The notes: a model not told the origin generated them from the letters alone. DNA of 64,000 nt from Zhengella mangrovi (GCF_002727065.1 NZ_PDVP01000001.1:310001-374000), one strand, 5' to 3'; counted from the stretch's first letter, positions 1-9,123 are shown. Translations and numbers: made by a program.

Positions 1-1
1 C

Positions 2-532
2 GACGCGGTCGCCAAGCCGCTCTTCGATTATCTCGACGAGCTTCATCCGCTGATGTGGCGGCAGGGCCGGGCCTTTCCGAAGAACTATCCTGCGATGAAG
101 CAGATGCTCGCCGACGGCGAGGTCGAGATCATCTTCGCCTTCAATCCGGCCGAGGCGTCCAATGCCATCGCCGCCGGTGAACTGCCCGACACGGTGCGTT
201 CCTTCATCTTCCCCAAGGGCACGCTCTCCAACACCCATTTCGTCGCCGTTCCGTTCAACGCGAAGGCCAAGGCCGGCGCGCTGGTGACCGCCAATTTCCT
301 GCTCTCGCCGGAAGCCCAGGTCCGCAAGCAGAACCCCGATGTCTGGGGGGATCCCACGGTTCTGGCCATGGACCGTTTGTCCGAGGAGGACCGGGCCCGA
401 TTCGAGGAACTCGACCTCGGCGTCGCAACCCTGCCGCCGGACCGGCTCGGCCCCGCCATTCCCGAGCCCCACGCAAGCTGGATGACGCGGCTGGAGGAGG
501 AATGGACACGCCGCTACGGCGTCGCCAATTGA
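2..532 (+). CDS. ynjB: ABC transporter substrate-binding protein, YnjB type (5' end missing)
   Basis: This is the C-terminal 176 residues of a periplasmic binding protein; the reading frame is open to the window edge, so the start and signal peptide are not visible. The identification rests on context: it is followed by a fused two-domain permease and an ATPase in the order of E. coli ynjBCD. Visible text such as FAFNPAEASNA and ANFLLSPEAQ fits an extracellular solute-binding protein of the iron/thiamine/spermidine type, where the late region places the ligand-binding lobe. The substrate cannot be told from the sequence; E. coli YnjBCD is itself poorly defined. The permease follows after about 25 bases, suggesting one operon. 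Confidence 0.75.
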   Translation, partial: DAVAKPLFDYLDELHPLMWRQGRAFPKNYPAMKQMLADGEVEIIFAFNPAEASNAIAAGELPDTVRSFIFPKGTLSNTHFVAVPFNAKAKAGALVTANFLLSPEAQVRKQNPDVWGDPTVLAMDRLSEEDRARFEELDLGVATLPPDRLGPAIPEPHASWMTRLEEEWTRRYGVAN

Positions 533-557
533 CGCCGCCCGGCCTCGTCCGCGCCGG

Positions 558-2246
558 TTGCCGCCGTTGACCGGGTTCCCGGTCGCCCGCCTGGGACCGC
601 CGCTGGCGATCGCCCTGCTGGCCGGACCGGTCGTTGCCGGTCTCGCCGGAACGCTGGTTCCGGCTTTCGGCTATCTGCCGGCGCTCGGTGGCGACCGCTT
701 CAGCCTTGAGCCGTTCCGCCACCTTTCCGCCCAGCCCGGTCTTGTCCAGTCCTGCCTCGTCAGCCTGTTCGCCGGACTGGCGGCCACGGTCGTGTCGCTG
801 GCCGGCGTCGCCCTCTTCGTCGCCGCCCATGCCGGCACGCCGCTCTTCGGAAGGCTCCAGCACCTGCTCTCGCCGCTGCTCTCCGTGCCCCATGCAGCGG
901 CCGCCTTCGGTCTCGCTTTCCTCGTCGCGCCGTCCGGCTGGCTGGCCCGCATCGTATCGCCGGGCCTCACCGGCTGGACCGCGCCGCCCGACGTCCTTCT
1001 CGTCCACGATGCCATGGGACTGGCCATGATCGCCGGACTCGTGGCCAAGGAAATCCCCTTCCTGCTGCTGATCGCGCTGGCTGCGCTGCCGCAGGTCCGC
1101 CTGGCCGAAACCCGCCGCCTGGCCGCCTCGCTCGGTCACGGCCGCATCGCCGGCTTCCTCTTCTTCGCCTGGCCGCCGCTCTACCGCCAGCTCCGGCTTG
1201 CGGTCCTCGCGGTCCTCGCCTTTTCCACCTCCGTCGTCGATGTCGCGGTTATCCTCGGGCCGGTCGCCCCCGCGCCGCTGGCGGTCAGGCTCGTCGGCTG
1301 GATGAACGATCCCGACCTGGCGATGCGCTTCTTTGCCTCCGCCGGCGCCATCTTGCAACTGGGCATCACGGCACTCGCCTGCCTGCTCTGGCTGGCGCTC
1401 GAACGCGTCGGCGGCGGCCTCCTCGCCTGGCTGCGCGATGGCGGCTGGCGCGGCCGGCGCGACAGGGCGCTGCGGGCCGCCGCGCTTGTCCTGCCGGGCC
1501 TCTCCGCGCTGACGATCGGCGCCGGCCTGGTCCTGCTCGCCATCTGGTCGGTGGCCGGGCTCTGGCAGTTTCCGGACGCCCTGCCGCAGGCATTTACGAT
1601 GCGCAGCTGGCAGCGCGCCCTGCCGCAACTCGCCGGACCGCTGACGGTCACCTTCACCGTCGGCATCCTGGCGGCGGCCATCGCGACGGTCCTCGCCATT
1701 CTCTGCCTGCGCCGCGAGGACGAGACCATGGCGCCTCCCGGCCGCCTTCTGTGGCTGGTCTACCTGCCGCTGATCGTACCCCAGGCGGCCTTTCTTTTCG
1801 GCCTGCAGTTGCTGCTGATCGGCATCCGCGCCGAGCCGGGCCTGTCGGCGCTCGTCCTTGCCCATCTCGTCTTCGTCATGCCCTATGTCTTCCTGTCGCT
1901 GTCCGATCCCTGGCGGGCCTACGACCGCCGTTACGAGACCATTGCCGCCGGCCTCGGCGCCTCGCGCCTGAGGACGTTCTGGCGCATCCGCATGCCGATG
2001 ATGGCGCGCGCGGTCCTGGCCGCCGCCGCTGTCGGCTTCGCGGTGTCCGTCGGCCAGTACCTGCCCACGCTTCTGGTCGGTGCAGGGCGGTTGACGACCA
2101 TCACCACCGAGGCCGTGGCGCTCGCGTCCGGCGGCAACAGGCGCGTCATCGGCGTCTATGCCTTCCTGCAGATGCTGCTGCCGGTCATCGGCTTTGCCAT
2201 TGCCAGCCTCGTTCCGGCACTGCTATGGCGCAGGCGCCTCAGTTGA
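558..2246 (+). CDS. ynjC: fused two-domain ABC transporter permease, YnjC type
   Basis: This inner-membrane permease is 562 residues long and carries two copies of the binding-protein-dependent transport domain in one chain. Each half ends with an EAA-type cytoplasmic loop that contacts the ATPase: around residues 180-215 (RRLAASLGHGRIAGF) and around 455-490 (YETIAAGLGASRLRTF). About twelve hydrophobic segments are visible. The length is close to E. coli YnjC (511) and thiamine ThiP-type permeases. No ATG lies near the start; TTG at 558 is the first plausible start, with another TTG nine bases on, so the N-terminus is uncertain. It sits between the binding protein and the ATPase. Confidence 0.8.
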   Translation: MPPLTGFPVARLGPPLAIALLAGPVVAGLAGTLVPAFGYLPALGGDRFSLEPFRHLSAQPGLVQSCLVSLFAGLAATVVSLAGVALFVAAHAGTPLFGRLQHLLSPLLSVPHAAAAFGLAFLVAPSGWLARIVSPGLTGWTAPPDVLLVHDAMGLAMIAGLVAKEIPFLLLIALAALPQVRLAETRRLAASLGHGRIAGFLFFAWPPLYRQLRLAVLAVLAFSTSVVDVAVILGPVAPAPLAVRLVGWMNDPDLAMRFFASAGAILQLGITALACLLWLALERVGGGLLAWLRDGGWRGRRDRALRAAALVLPGLSALTIGAGLVLLAIWSVAGLWQFPDALPQAFTMRSWQRALPQLAGPLTVTFTVGILAAAIATVLAILCLRREDETMAPPGRLLWLVYLPLIVPQAAFLFGLQLLLIGIRAEPGLSALVLAHLVFVMPYVFLSLSDPWRAYDRRYETIAAGLGASRLRTFWRIRMPMMARAVLAAAAVGFAVSVGQYLPTLLVGAGRLTTITTEAVALASGGNRRVIGVYAFLQMLLPVIGFAIASLVPALLWRRRLS

Positions 2247-2262
2247 CCATGGCCGGAACCCG

Positions 2263-2913
2263 ATGACCGCAGCCTGCCCCCTCACGCTGGAGAGCGTTTC
2301 CATCGCCCTGCGCGGCCGGGTGCTGCTGTCGGTGTCGGCCACCGTCCTGCCGGGCGAGGTGCTCACTGTCATGGGTCCGTCCGGGTCGGGAAAGTCGAGC
2401 TTGCTGGCCTATGTCTCCGGCTTCCTCGACCCTGTCTTCGCCGCGTCCGGCCGCGTGCGGTCGGGAGACCTCGACATCACCGCGCTGCCGCCCGAACAGC
2501 GCCACGCCGGCATCCTGTTCCAGGACCCGTTGCTGTTTCCGCACATGAGCGTGGAGCAGAACCTGCTGTTTGCCATTCCGCCCACCGTTGCCGCCCGGGC
2601 GGAACGCCGCCGAATCGCCGCCCGGACACTGGACGACATCGGCCTGGAAGGCTTCGGCCCGCGCCATCCCGACACGCTGTCGGGCGGCCAGAAGGCCCGT
2701 GTTGCGCTTGCCCGCGTGCTGCTGTCCGATCCGCGCATGCTCTTGCTCGACGAACCCTTTTCCAAGCTCGACGCCACGCTGCGCGGCCAGATGCGCAGCC
2801 TCGTCTTTTCCACCGCCAGGCAGTCCGGCCTGCCGGTCATCATGGTCACGCACGATGCCGCCGATGCAGAGGCTGCAGGTGGCCGCGTAGTCGAGGTCGG
2901 CGGCGATGCCTGA
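2263..2913 (+). CDS. ynjD: ABC transporter ATP-binding protein, YnjD type
   Basis: This 216-residue ATPase energises the importer encoded just upstream. Visible motifs in order are Walker A (GPSGSGKSS, about residues 37-45), a Q-loop in LFQDPLLFPHM, the ABC signature LSGGQKARVAL, Walker B (MLLLDEPFSKLDA) and the H-loop MVTHD. The short length, with no C-terminal regulatory domain, matches the YnjD/thiamine ATPase group. ATG at 2263 is chosen because the conserved N-terminal strand begins directly after it; the frame is open further upstream but that part lies inside the permease gene. Its 3' end overlaps the hrpB start by eight bases, so the two may be translationally coupled. Confidence 0.85.
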   Translation: MTAACPLTLESVSIALRGRVLLSVSATVLPGEVLTVMGPSGSGKSSLLAYVSGFLDPVFAASGRVRSGDLDITALPPEQRHAGILFQDPLLFPHMSVEQNLLFAIPPTVAARAERRRIAARTLDDIGLEGFGPRHPDTLSGGQKARVALARVLLSDPRMLLLDEPFSKLDATLRGQMRSLVFSTARQSGLPVIMVTHDAADAEAAGGRVVEVGGDA

Positions 2914-5374
2914 CCTGCCCGTCCTGCCGGTCACCGGAGTCCTGGCGGATCTGGATACCGCCCTTGCCCGGGGGCGCAGCGCGGTCCTCGTGGCACCGCC
3001 GGGTGCCGGCAAGACCACGCTGGTGCCGCTTCACCTGCTGAACGCGCCTTGGGCCGCCGCAGGCCGCATCATTTTGCTGGAGCCGCGCCGGCTGGCGGCC
3101 CGCGCCGCCGCCCGCCGCATGGCCACACTGTTGGGCGAGGAGGTCGGCGGAACCGTCGGCTATGCCATGCGCATGGACAGCCGCCAGTCCGCCAGGACCC
3201 GCATCCTGGTGGTCACGGAAGGCGTCTTCGCCCGCATGGCGCTCGACAATCCCGAACTTGCCGGCGTCTCTGCGGTGCTGTTCGACGAGTTCCACGAACG
3301 CTCGCTGGATGGCGATTTCGGCCTTGCCCTGGCGCTCGATATCGCCGCGGGATTGCGTGATGACCTGCGCCTTCTCGTCATGTCGGCCACGCTGGACGGC
3401 GCCCGCGTCGCCGCCCTGCTGGACGGGGCGCCGGTCATCGAGAGCAAGGGCCGCGCTTTTCCCGTCGATGTGCGTCATCAGCCGCGCGATCCCGGTGTTC
3501 CGGTCGAGGATGCCATGGCAGCGGCCATCCGCCGCGCCCTGGCCGGCGAAACCGGCAGCGTGCTTGCCTTCCTTCCGGGCCAGCGCGAGATCATGCGCAC
3601 CGCCGAACGGGTGGAAGGAGCGGTTCCCGCCAATACCGATATCGTGCCGCTGTTCGGCGCCATGGACGGCAAGGCGCAGGACATGGCAATCCGCCCCGCG
3701 CCGCAGGGCCGCCGCAAGGTCGTGCTCGCCACGTCGATCGCCGAGACGTCGATCACCATCGACGGCGTGCGGATCGTCATCGACTCCGGCCTGTCGCGCC
3801 AGCCTGTCTTCGAACCGGCCACCGGCATCACGCGGCTGGAAACGGTCAAGGTTTCGCGGGCTGCCGCCGATCAGCGCGCCGGCCGTGCCGGCCGGACGGA
3901 ACCGGGCATGGCCATCCGGCTGTGGCAAGAGGGCCAGACCGGCGCACTGACGGCCTTCGCACCGCCGGAAATCCTTGCCGCCGATCTCTCCGGCCTGCTG
4001 CTCGACTGCGCTGCCTTCGGCGTCACCGATCCCGCCATGCTTGCCTTTCTGGATCCGCCCCCGGCGCCCGCGCTCGCGGAGGCCCGCCGCCTGCTGCAGT
4101 CGCTGGACGCACTCGATTCAGCCGGCCAACTGACTCAGACCGGCAAGGCCATGCGCGCACTCGCCCTGCCGGTCCGCCTGGCCCACATGGTGATCGGGGC
4201 CACGGCCGACAGGGCGGCCGGGCAGGCCGCTGCCCTTGCCGTGCTTCTCACCGAGCGCGGGCTTGGCGGCACGGCGACCGATCTTGACCGCCGCCTCGAC
4301 GGGTTCGCCCGTGACCGTTCGCCTCGCGCGACGTCGGCCCGAAAGCTGGCTGCCGGCATCGCACGCCAGGCGGTCCGGGCCGCCGGCGCCGCTGAGCGGC
4401 AGGACGCGACGCCGGGCGCGGGCGAATTGCTCCTGCACGCATGGCCGGATCGCGTCGCCATGGCGCGTGGCGCCCGTGGCCGTTTCCTGCTGGCCAACGG
4501 GCGCGGGGCGCGCCTGGAGGAAACCGATCCGCTGGCCGGGGAAGGGTTTCTCGTCGTCGCCGACATGACGGGGATCGCGCAGAACGCGCGCATCCTGGCC
4601 GCTGCCGCGGCGAACGAGGCCGCCATCCGCTCCGCGCTCGCCGGCCGCATCGAGCGGCGCACGGGCGCCGAGTTCGACCGCAACACCGGCACGGTCAGGG
4701 CCCGGGCCGTCGAGGCCCTCGGCGCGCTCGTCCTCTCGCACAAGCCGCTGGCCGCGCCGACGGGCGAGGAGGCGGTGCAGGCGCTGTTGTCCGCCATTCG
4801 CGAACACGGGCTGGAAATCCTGCCCTGGAGCAAGGAGACGCGGACGCTGCGCGCCCGCCTGGACTGGCTCCACCGCGGCCTTGGCGACCCCTGGCCATCG
4901 ATGGACGAAGACGCCCTGCTGGCCGTTCTGGATGACTGGCTGGCCCCCTTCGTCACGGGTGATGCTTCGCTGGCCGCGTTGAAGCCGCACCTGCACGCGG
5001 CCCTGATGTCCCGCGTCCCGCATGACCTTCAACGCCAGCTCGATCGTCTTGCCCCGACCCATTACGATGCCCCCTCCGGCAGCCGGCTTCCGATCCGCTA
5101 CGAGGACAATGGCCCGGTGCTGGCCATCCGCGTCCAGGAACTGTTCGGATTGACCGACCATCCCTCGATTGCCGGTGGCTCCGTGCCGCTGACGCTGGAA
5201 CTCCTGTCGCCGGCGCACCGGCCGATCCAGACGACCCGCGACCTGCCTGGCTTCTGGTCCGGCTCCTGGAAGGATGTCCGCTCCGACATGCGCGGGCGCT
5301 ACCCCAAGCATGTCTGGCCGGAAGATCCCGCGCAGGCGCAGGCGACCAGCCGTGCCAAGCCGCGCGGCACGTGA
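2906..5374 (+). CDS. hrpB: ATP-dependent helicase HrpB
   Basis: HrpB is a DEAH-box RNA helicase of 822 residues, close to the 809 of E. coli HrpB; its physiological role is not well established. Motif I (APPGAGKTT, residues 30-38), the DEAH-type box DEFHER near residue 126, motif III SAT, LPGQREI in the second RecA domain and motif VI QRAGRAGR are all readable. The C-terminal third is the HrpB-specific region, including a segment beginning near RYEDNGPVLAIRVQELFG. The ATG overlaps the end of the upstream ATPase by eight bases, and the reading frame ends just inside the upstream flank of regB. Confidence 0.93.
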   Translation: MPDLPVLPVTGVLADLDTALARGRSAVLVAPPGAGKTTLVPLHLLNAPWAAAGRIILLEPRRLAARAAARRMATLLGEEVGGTVGYAMRMDSRQSARTRILVVTEGVFARMALDNPELAGVSAVLFDEFHERSLDGDFGLALALDIAAGLRDDLRLLVMSATLDGARVAALLDGAPVIESKGRAFPVDVRHQPRDPGVPVEDAMAAAIRRALAGETGSVLAFLPGQREIMRTAERVEGAVPANTDIVPLFGAMDGKAQDMAIRPAPQGRRKVVLATSIAETSITIDGVRIVIDSGLSRQPVFEPATGITRLETVKVSRAAADQRAGRAGRTEPGMAIRLWQEGQTGALTAFAPPEILAADLSGLLLDCAAFGVTDPAMLAFLDPPPAPALAEARRLLQSLDALDSAGQLTQTGKAMRALALPVRLAHMVIGATADRAAGQAAALAVLLTERGLGGTATDLDRRLDGFARDRSPRATSARKLAAGIARQAVRAAGAAERQDATPGAGELLLHAWPDRVAMARGARGRFLLANGRGARLEETDPLAGEGFLVVADMTGIAQNARILAAAAANEAAIRSALAGRIERRTGAEFDRNTGTVRARAVEALGALVLSHKPLAAPTGEEAVQALLSAIREHGLEILPWSKETRTLRARLDWLHRGLGDPWPSMDEDALLAVLDDWLAPFVTGDASLAALKPHLHAALMSRVPHDLQRQLDRLAPTHYDAPSGSRLPIRYEDNGPVLAIRVQELFGLTDHPSIAGGSVPLTLELLSPAHRPIQTTRDLPGFWSGSWKDVRSDMRGRYPKHVWPEDPAQAQATSRAKPRGT

Positions 5375-5418
5375 CGGCAAGGCTTGGCGATGACCGATCG
5401 GCAGTGCATATAGGCGCC

Positions 5419-6753
5419 ATGGAAACCGTAGCCACGCCCGATCCGGTCACCGCGCGCCGCCTGCGTCTCAACACGCTGATCCGGCTGCGCTGGCTGGCGG
5501 TCACCGGTCAGACGATCGCCGTCGTCGTGGTGCATTTCTGGCTCGACTTTCCCTTTCCGATCCTGCTCTGTCTCGCGCTGATTGCCTGTTCGGCCTGGCT
5601 CAACATCTTCCTGGCATTTCGCTACCCTCCGACATTTCGCCTGTCGGAGTCGGCATCGCTCGGGGTGCTTGCCTTCGATGCGCTGCAACTGGCCGGCCTG
5701 CTCTACATGACCGGCGGGATGACCAATCCCTTCTCCATGCTGCTCATGGTACCGGTGATCATTTCCGCCGCCTCGCTGCCGGTCCGTCACACGCTCATGC
5801 TGGGTCTGCTCGTGCTGGCCGCCGCCTCGCTTCTGGCCGTGCTGCACCTGCCGTTGCCCTGGCTCGATGGCCGCGACCTGCCGCTGCCCTTCCTCTACGT
5901 GGCCGGCATGTGGATGGCGCTGGTTTCCAGCCTCGCCTTCACCGGCATCTACGCGTTTCGCGTTGCCGACGAGGCGCGAACGCTGGCCACCGCGCTGGCA
6001 TCGGCCGAACTGGTGCTGCAGCGCGAGCAGCACCTGTCCGCGCTCGATGGCCTGGCCGCCGCCGCCGCCCACGAACTCGGCACGCCGCTGGCGACCATTG
6101 CCCTCGTGGCGCGCGAAATGGAACGCGATCTGCCCGACGATTCACCGCTGCGCGAGGATGTCGGCCTCCTGCGTTCCCAGTCGCAGCGATGCCGCGACAT
6201 CCTGCGCCGGCTAACCAGCCTGTCGAGCGAGGGCGAGATGCACATCGGCCGCCTGCCGCTGTCGTCGCTGGTCGACGAGGTGGTGGCGCCGCATCGCGAG
6301 TTTGGCATCGAAATCCGCCTTCTGCCCGAACCGGGCGATGGTCCGGAACCGGTGCTCAAGCGTAACCCGGGCATGATGTACGGATTGGGCAACCTGCTGG
6401 AGAACGGCGTCGATTTCGCAAACGCTTCGGTGTCGATCGCCTGGGGCTGGACCGTGGACGAGATCTGGATCGAGATCACCGATGACGGGCGCGGCTATTC
6501 GCCGGAAATCCTCGCCCGCATCGGCGAGCCCTACACGACGTCCCGGGCGGGCAGCGAGCAGTCGTCCGGCGGCGGGCTGGGCCTCGGCCTGTTCATCGCC
6601 AAGACGCTTCTGGAACGATCGGGGGCGACGCTCTCCTTCTCCAATGCCTGGCGGGACCGGCTGGGGGCGCGTGTGCGTGCCCGGTGGAGCCGCGACACCA
6701 TCGAGGCGCCGGTTGATCTGGCGCAAGGGAATGACTTGATAAATCCTGCATAG
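5419..6753 (+). CDS. regB: redox sensor histidine kinase RegB/ActS
   Basis: RegB is a membrane kinase that senses the ubiquinone pool and phosphorylates RegA to control energy and redox genes. The N-terminal half has about six membrane segments. The ubiquinone-site motif GGxxNPF is present as GGMTNPF. The H-box AAHELGTPLATI puts the phospho-acceptor at His218, and the redox-active cysteine (QRCRDIL) is Cys258; this 40-residue spacing equals that of His225 and Cys265 in Rhodobacter capsulatus RegB. The ATP-binding domain ends with GGGLGLGLFIAK. I chose ATG at 5419, giving 444 residues; a GTG at 5371 is in frame but lies in the hrpB end. regA follows after 64 bases. Confidence 0.93.
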   Translation: METVATPDPVTARRLRLNTLIRLRWLAVTGQTIAVVVVHFWLDFPFPILLCLALIACSAWLNIFLAFRYPPTFRLSESASLGVLAFDALQLAGLLYMTGGMTNPFSMLLMVPVIISAASLPVRHTLMLGLLVLAAASLLAVLHLPLPWLDGRDLPLPFLYVAGMWMALVSSLAFTGIYAFRVADEARTLATALASAELVLQREQHLSALDGLAAAAAHELGTPLATIALVAREMERDLPDDSPLREDVGLLRSQSQRCRDILRRLTSLSSEGEMHIGRLPLSSLVDEVVAPHREFGIEIRLLPEPGDGPEPVLKRNPGMMYGLGNLLENGVDFANASVSIAWGWTVDEIWIEITDDGRGYSPEILARIGEPYTTSRAGSEQSSGGGLGLGLFIAKTLLERSGATLSFSNAWRDRLGARVRARWSRDTIEAPVDLAQGNDLINPA

Positions 6754-6771
6754 GACTTGCATCTTATGGCC

Positions 6772-6786
6772 GCGGCAGATTGGCGC
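6772..6786 (+). promoter_or_regulatory. candidate RegA/RegR binding site upstream of regA
   Basis: The 15 bases GCGGCAGATTGGCGC match the described RegR/RegA box GNGRCRTTNNGNCGC at 9 of its 11 fixed positions; the two mismatches are the central TT. The site lies 32 bases before the regA start, in the regB-regA gap. Autoregulation is an inference. Confidence 0.4.
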
Positions 6787-6817
6787 GCGACACTGCAACG
6801 CAAACGAGGAGTGCAGA

Positions 6818-7381
6818 ATGAATGATCTGGAAGACGAGGCTGGACCGGTTTCGGTCGAAGGCGCAAGGCTTCTGATCGTCGAGGACGACAAACCGTTTCA
6901 GACGCGCGTGGTGCGGGCCATGGAAAGCCGCGGCTTCGAGGTGCTCGCCGCCGATTCGGTGGCCCAGGCCCTGGCGCATGTCGAGGCGGGCGCTCCCGAC
7001 TATGCCGTTGTGGACATGCGGCTTGGCGACGGCAATGGACTGGACGTGGTCGAGGCGATCCGCAAGGTCCAGCCCGATGCCCGGATCATCGTCCTGACCG
7101 GCTATGGCAACATTGCTACCGCGGTCACGGCGGTCAAGTTGGGGGCGATCGACTATCTCGCCAAGCCGGCCGATGCCGACGAGATCTTCGCCGCGCTCGT
7201 CCGCGATCCGGACGGCAAGGCCGAGGTGCCCGAGAATCCCATGTCGGCTGACCGGGTTCGATGGGAGCACATCCAGCGCGTCTACGAGGCCTGCGACCGC
7301 AACGTCTCGGAAACCGCGCGCCGCCTCAACATGCACCGCCGGACGCTGCAACGGATCCTGGCCAAGCGCGCGCCGAGGTAG
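6818..7381 (+). CDS. regA: redox response regulator RegA/ActR
   Basis: RegA is the DNA-binding partner of RegB. The 187-residue protein has a receiver domain (residues about 17-130) with the acidic pair in IVEDDKPF, phospho-acceptor Asp66 in VVDMRLGDG, and the conserved lysine in YLAKPADADE. After a short proline-containing linker (AEVPENPMSA), the C-terminal Fis-type helix-turn-helix contains NVSETARRLNMHRRTLQRIL, the nearly invariant recognition segment of the RegA/PrrA/ActR family. The ATG is preceded by GAGGAG about seven bases away. It probably shares transcription with regB or has its own promoter in the 64-base gap. Confidence 0.95.
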   Translation: MNDLEDEAGPVSVEGARLLIVEDDKPFQTRVVRAMESRGFEVLAADSVAQALAHVEAGAPDYAVVDMRLGDGNGLDVVEAIRKVQPDARIIVLTGYGNIATAVTAVKLGAIDYLAKPADADEIFAALVRDPDGKAEVPENPMSADRVRWEHIQRVYEACDRNVSETARRLNMHRRTLQRILAKRAPR

Positions 7382-7503
7382 CATCAAGCAGGGGGCCGGG
7401 TCCTTCGTGAGGAGAGGTTCCGGCCGGAAGCTGTTTCCGGGTTTGCTTGACAAGCGCGGCGGCGGGAGTTCGTGCCAGTCTGGAAAATGGCGGATAGACG
7501 TCA

Positions 7504-7606
7504 GGGCAATTCCGGCTTTCGCTGCATCGCTCCAAGGCTCTTCGCTGTCGTTCTTACGCAGTTCCGGACGCGAAACCGGTGTCTGCTTTCGCGGGAATTG
7601 CTCTAG
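7504..7606. repeat. RIME-like mosaic repeat, copy A
   Basis: Read on the minus strand this 103-base unit begins CTAGAGCAATTCC, continues through ACCGGTTTCGCGTCCGG, carries a second module with GGAGCGATGCAG, and ends near GGAATTGCCC. It aligns along its whole length with copy B (29724-29829) in the same order. The minus-strand CTAG end supplies the TAG stop codon of mmcB. The two-palindrome, roughly 100-base build resembles the RIME elements known from rhizobia. Confidence 0.7.
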
Positions 7607-8097
7607 CCCGCGTCCCCGGTGTCGATGGTGATGCCGGCCCATTCGGCCGCCAGAAGCCGCTGCGCCCCGATCCGGGCGAAACGCGCGGTCATGGCCTTTC
7701 GCCGGGCGGGCGCCAACCGGTGTTCCGGCGCTTCACGCATCAGTTCCGCGCCATAGCCGTCCGACAGGAAGAACCCGGCATCGTCGGGGAAGATGTCGGC
7801 CGGGACGTCCGGATGGGTCGCGAAATAGAACCGGTCGCACCAGTCCCGGTAATCAGGCCATTTCTTGTCCGTGCGGAAATCTTCCACTGACGACTTGATC
7901 TCGACGATCCAGAAGTCGCCCTTGTCGGTCATGACCATGAGGTCGGCACGCCGCCCCGTGGCCAGCGTCACCTCGGCCAGCATGACCGCTTTCATCTCGT
8001 TGAGCAGGCGCTGGACTCCGCGCCGCACCAAGAGCGCCCGCGCGGACTGGCGGCCATCGGATAGCGGGTTGGAAAAGGATGTCGCGACTAGGGCCAT
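7603..8097 (-). CDS. mmcB: MmcB family DNA repair protein
   Basis: This 164-residue protein matches the MmcB family (DUF1052), which in Caulobacter is induced by mitomycin C and belongs to the SOS-linked damage response. The core RADLMVM...FWIVEIKSS has the Asp and Glu-x-Lys spacing of PD-(D/E)xK nucleases, followed by the family-typical DFRTDKKWPDY and FYFATHPDVP. The start ATG opens into MALVATSFSNPLSDGRQSARALLVRRG, in line with the family. The TAG stop falls inside the terminal CTAGAGC of a mosaic repeat. No LexA site is claimed. Its position next to regA is common in related genomes as far as I recall. Confidence 0.85.
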   Translation of the reverse strand: MALVATSFSNPLSDGRQSARALLVRRGVQRLLNEMKAVMLAEVTLATGRRADLMVMTDKGDFWIVEIKSSVEDFRTDKKWPDYRDWCDRFYFATHPDVPADIFPDDAGFFLSDGYGAELMREAPEHRLAPARRKAMTARFARIGAQRLLAAEWAGITIDTGDAG

Positions 8098-8480
8098 AGG
8101 GAGAACATGCCATGAACAGACGGATTTGGAAAGGCCGCTGCCCGATCGCCGCAGGCATCAACGCGCAGCGGGCATCCCACGCATCATATGCGGGCGGCAA
8201 GGCAAACGGTGCCTGTTCCGTCCGCCTGGCGGGCCGGATTCTTGCGCGGGCACGCCGATATTCATGAGAAAACTTGCCTTCGATATTTTCCGAAGATCAT
8301 AATATTGAAATAGCTTTGTTTTTCTGTGGCGGAAAAACCATAGGTCATCACTGGACTCGCCGGGTAACGGTTTCGCGCGCCCATTAACCACTTGGCAACC
8401 ATAAAATTCCGATATTAATTTCTGTGTTTGAATTATGGCTCGATTCGAGCTTGGCCATGTTTGAGGGACCGGGATCCACA
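8098..8480. other. 383-base intergenic region with an AT-rich core
   Basis: This gap separates divergently transcribed mmcB and the L,D-transpeptidase gene, so it should hold promoters for both. Bases about 8270-8450 are far more AT-rich than the surroundings and include CATAATATTGAAATAG and GATATTAATTTCTGTG. A TTAACC at 8384 with a degraded partner seven bases on resembles half a CtrA site. I see no convincing gene. Confidence 0.6.
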
Positions 8481-9098
8481 ATGAAGTTCAAATCTATCGC
8501 CGTCGCCATGGGCGTCACGCTGGCAGCTGCGCTGGCCGGCTGTTCGGGAACCGCCATCCGCACCTATTCCACGTCCTACGGCGTCGTGAAGGACGCGGGC
8601 TACCAGCTTCCGCGGATCCCGATTTCCAAGGTTCCGCAGAAATATCACCGCCAGATGATCCGCTACGAGACCAAGGAAAAGCCGGGCACGGTCATCGTCG
8701 ATACCGATGCGAAGTTCCTCTACTATGTCATGGATGATGGCCGGGCCATGCGCTACGGCATCGGCGTCGGCCGCGAGGGCTTCGAGTGGTCCGGCACGGC
8801 GCGCGTCGGCATGAAGCGGGAGTGGCCGACCTGGACGCCGCCGTCCGAGATGATCAAGCGTGAGCCCAAGCTGGCCAAGTATCGCGACGGCATGGATCCC
8901 GGCCTTCGCAATCCGCTGGGTGCCCGCGCCATGTATCTCTTCAACAAGAAGGGTGACACGGGCTATCGCCTGCATGGATCGCCGGAATGGAACTCCATCG
9001 GCGGCAACGTCTCGTCGGGCTGCATCCGCCTGATGAACCAGGACGTGATCGATCTCTACAATCGCGTCGAGGTCGGTGCCAAGGTCATCGTCATGTAA
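8481..9098 (+). CDS. L,D-transpeptidase lipoprotein (YkuD domain)
   Basis: This 205-residue envelope protein starts with a lipoprotein signal; the lipobox LAGC places the modified cysteine at residue 21. The YkuD domain follows, with HGSPEW and the catalytic motif SSGCIRLMN near residues 165-190, the cysteine being the nucleophile. Such enzymes make 3-3 cross-links in peptidoglycan or attach proteins to it. ATG at 8481 is chosen because it directly precedes the signal peptide; the upstream open frame is not signal-like. The preceding gap is AT-rich, and a strong hairpin terminator follows 26 bases after the stop. Which L,D-transpeptidase reaction it performs cannot be told. Confidence 0.9.
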   Translation: MKFKSIAVAMGVTLAAALAGCSGTAIRTYSTSYGVVKDAGYQLPRIPISKVPQKYHRQMIRYETKEKPGTVIVDTDAKFLYYVMDDGRAMRYGIGVGREGFEWSGTARVGMKREWPTWTPPSEMIKREPKLAKYRDGMDPGLRNPLGARAMYLFNKKGDTGYRLHGSPEWNSIGGNVSSGCIRLMNQDVIDLYNRVEVGAKVIVM

Positions 9099-9123
9099 CT
9101 CTGCCCGGTCCGGGCGGAAACGG

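Noticed and set aside
8384-8398. CtrA binding site before the L,D-transpeptidase
   Set aside because: Only one TTAA half-site is intact; the partner reads GCAA, too weak to call.
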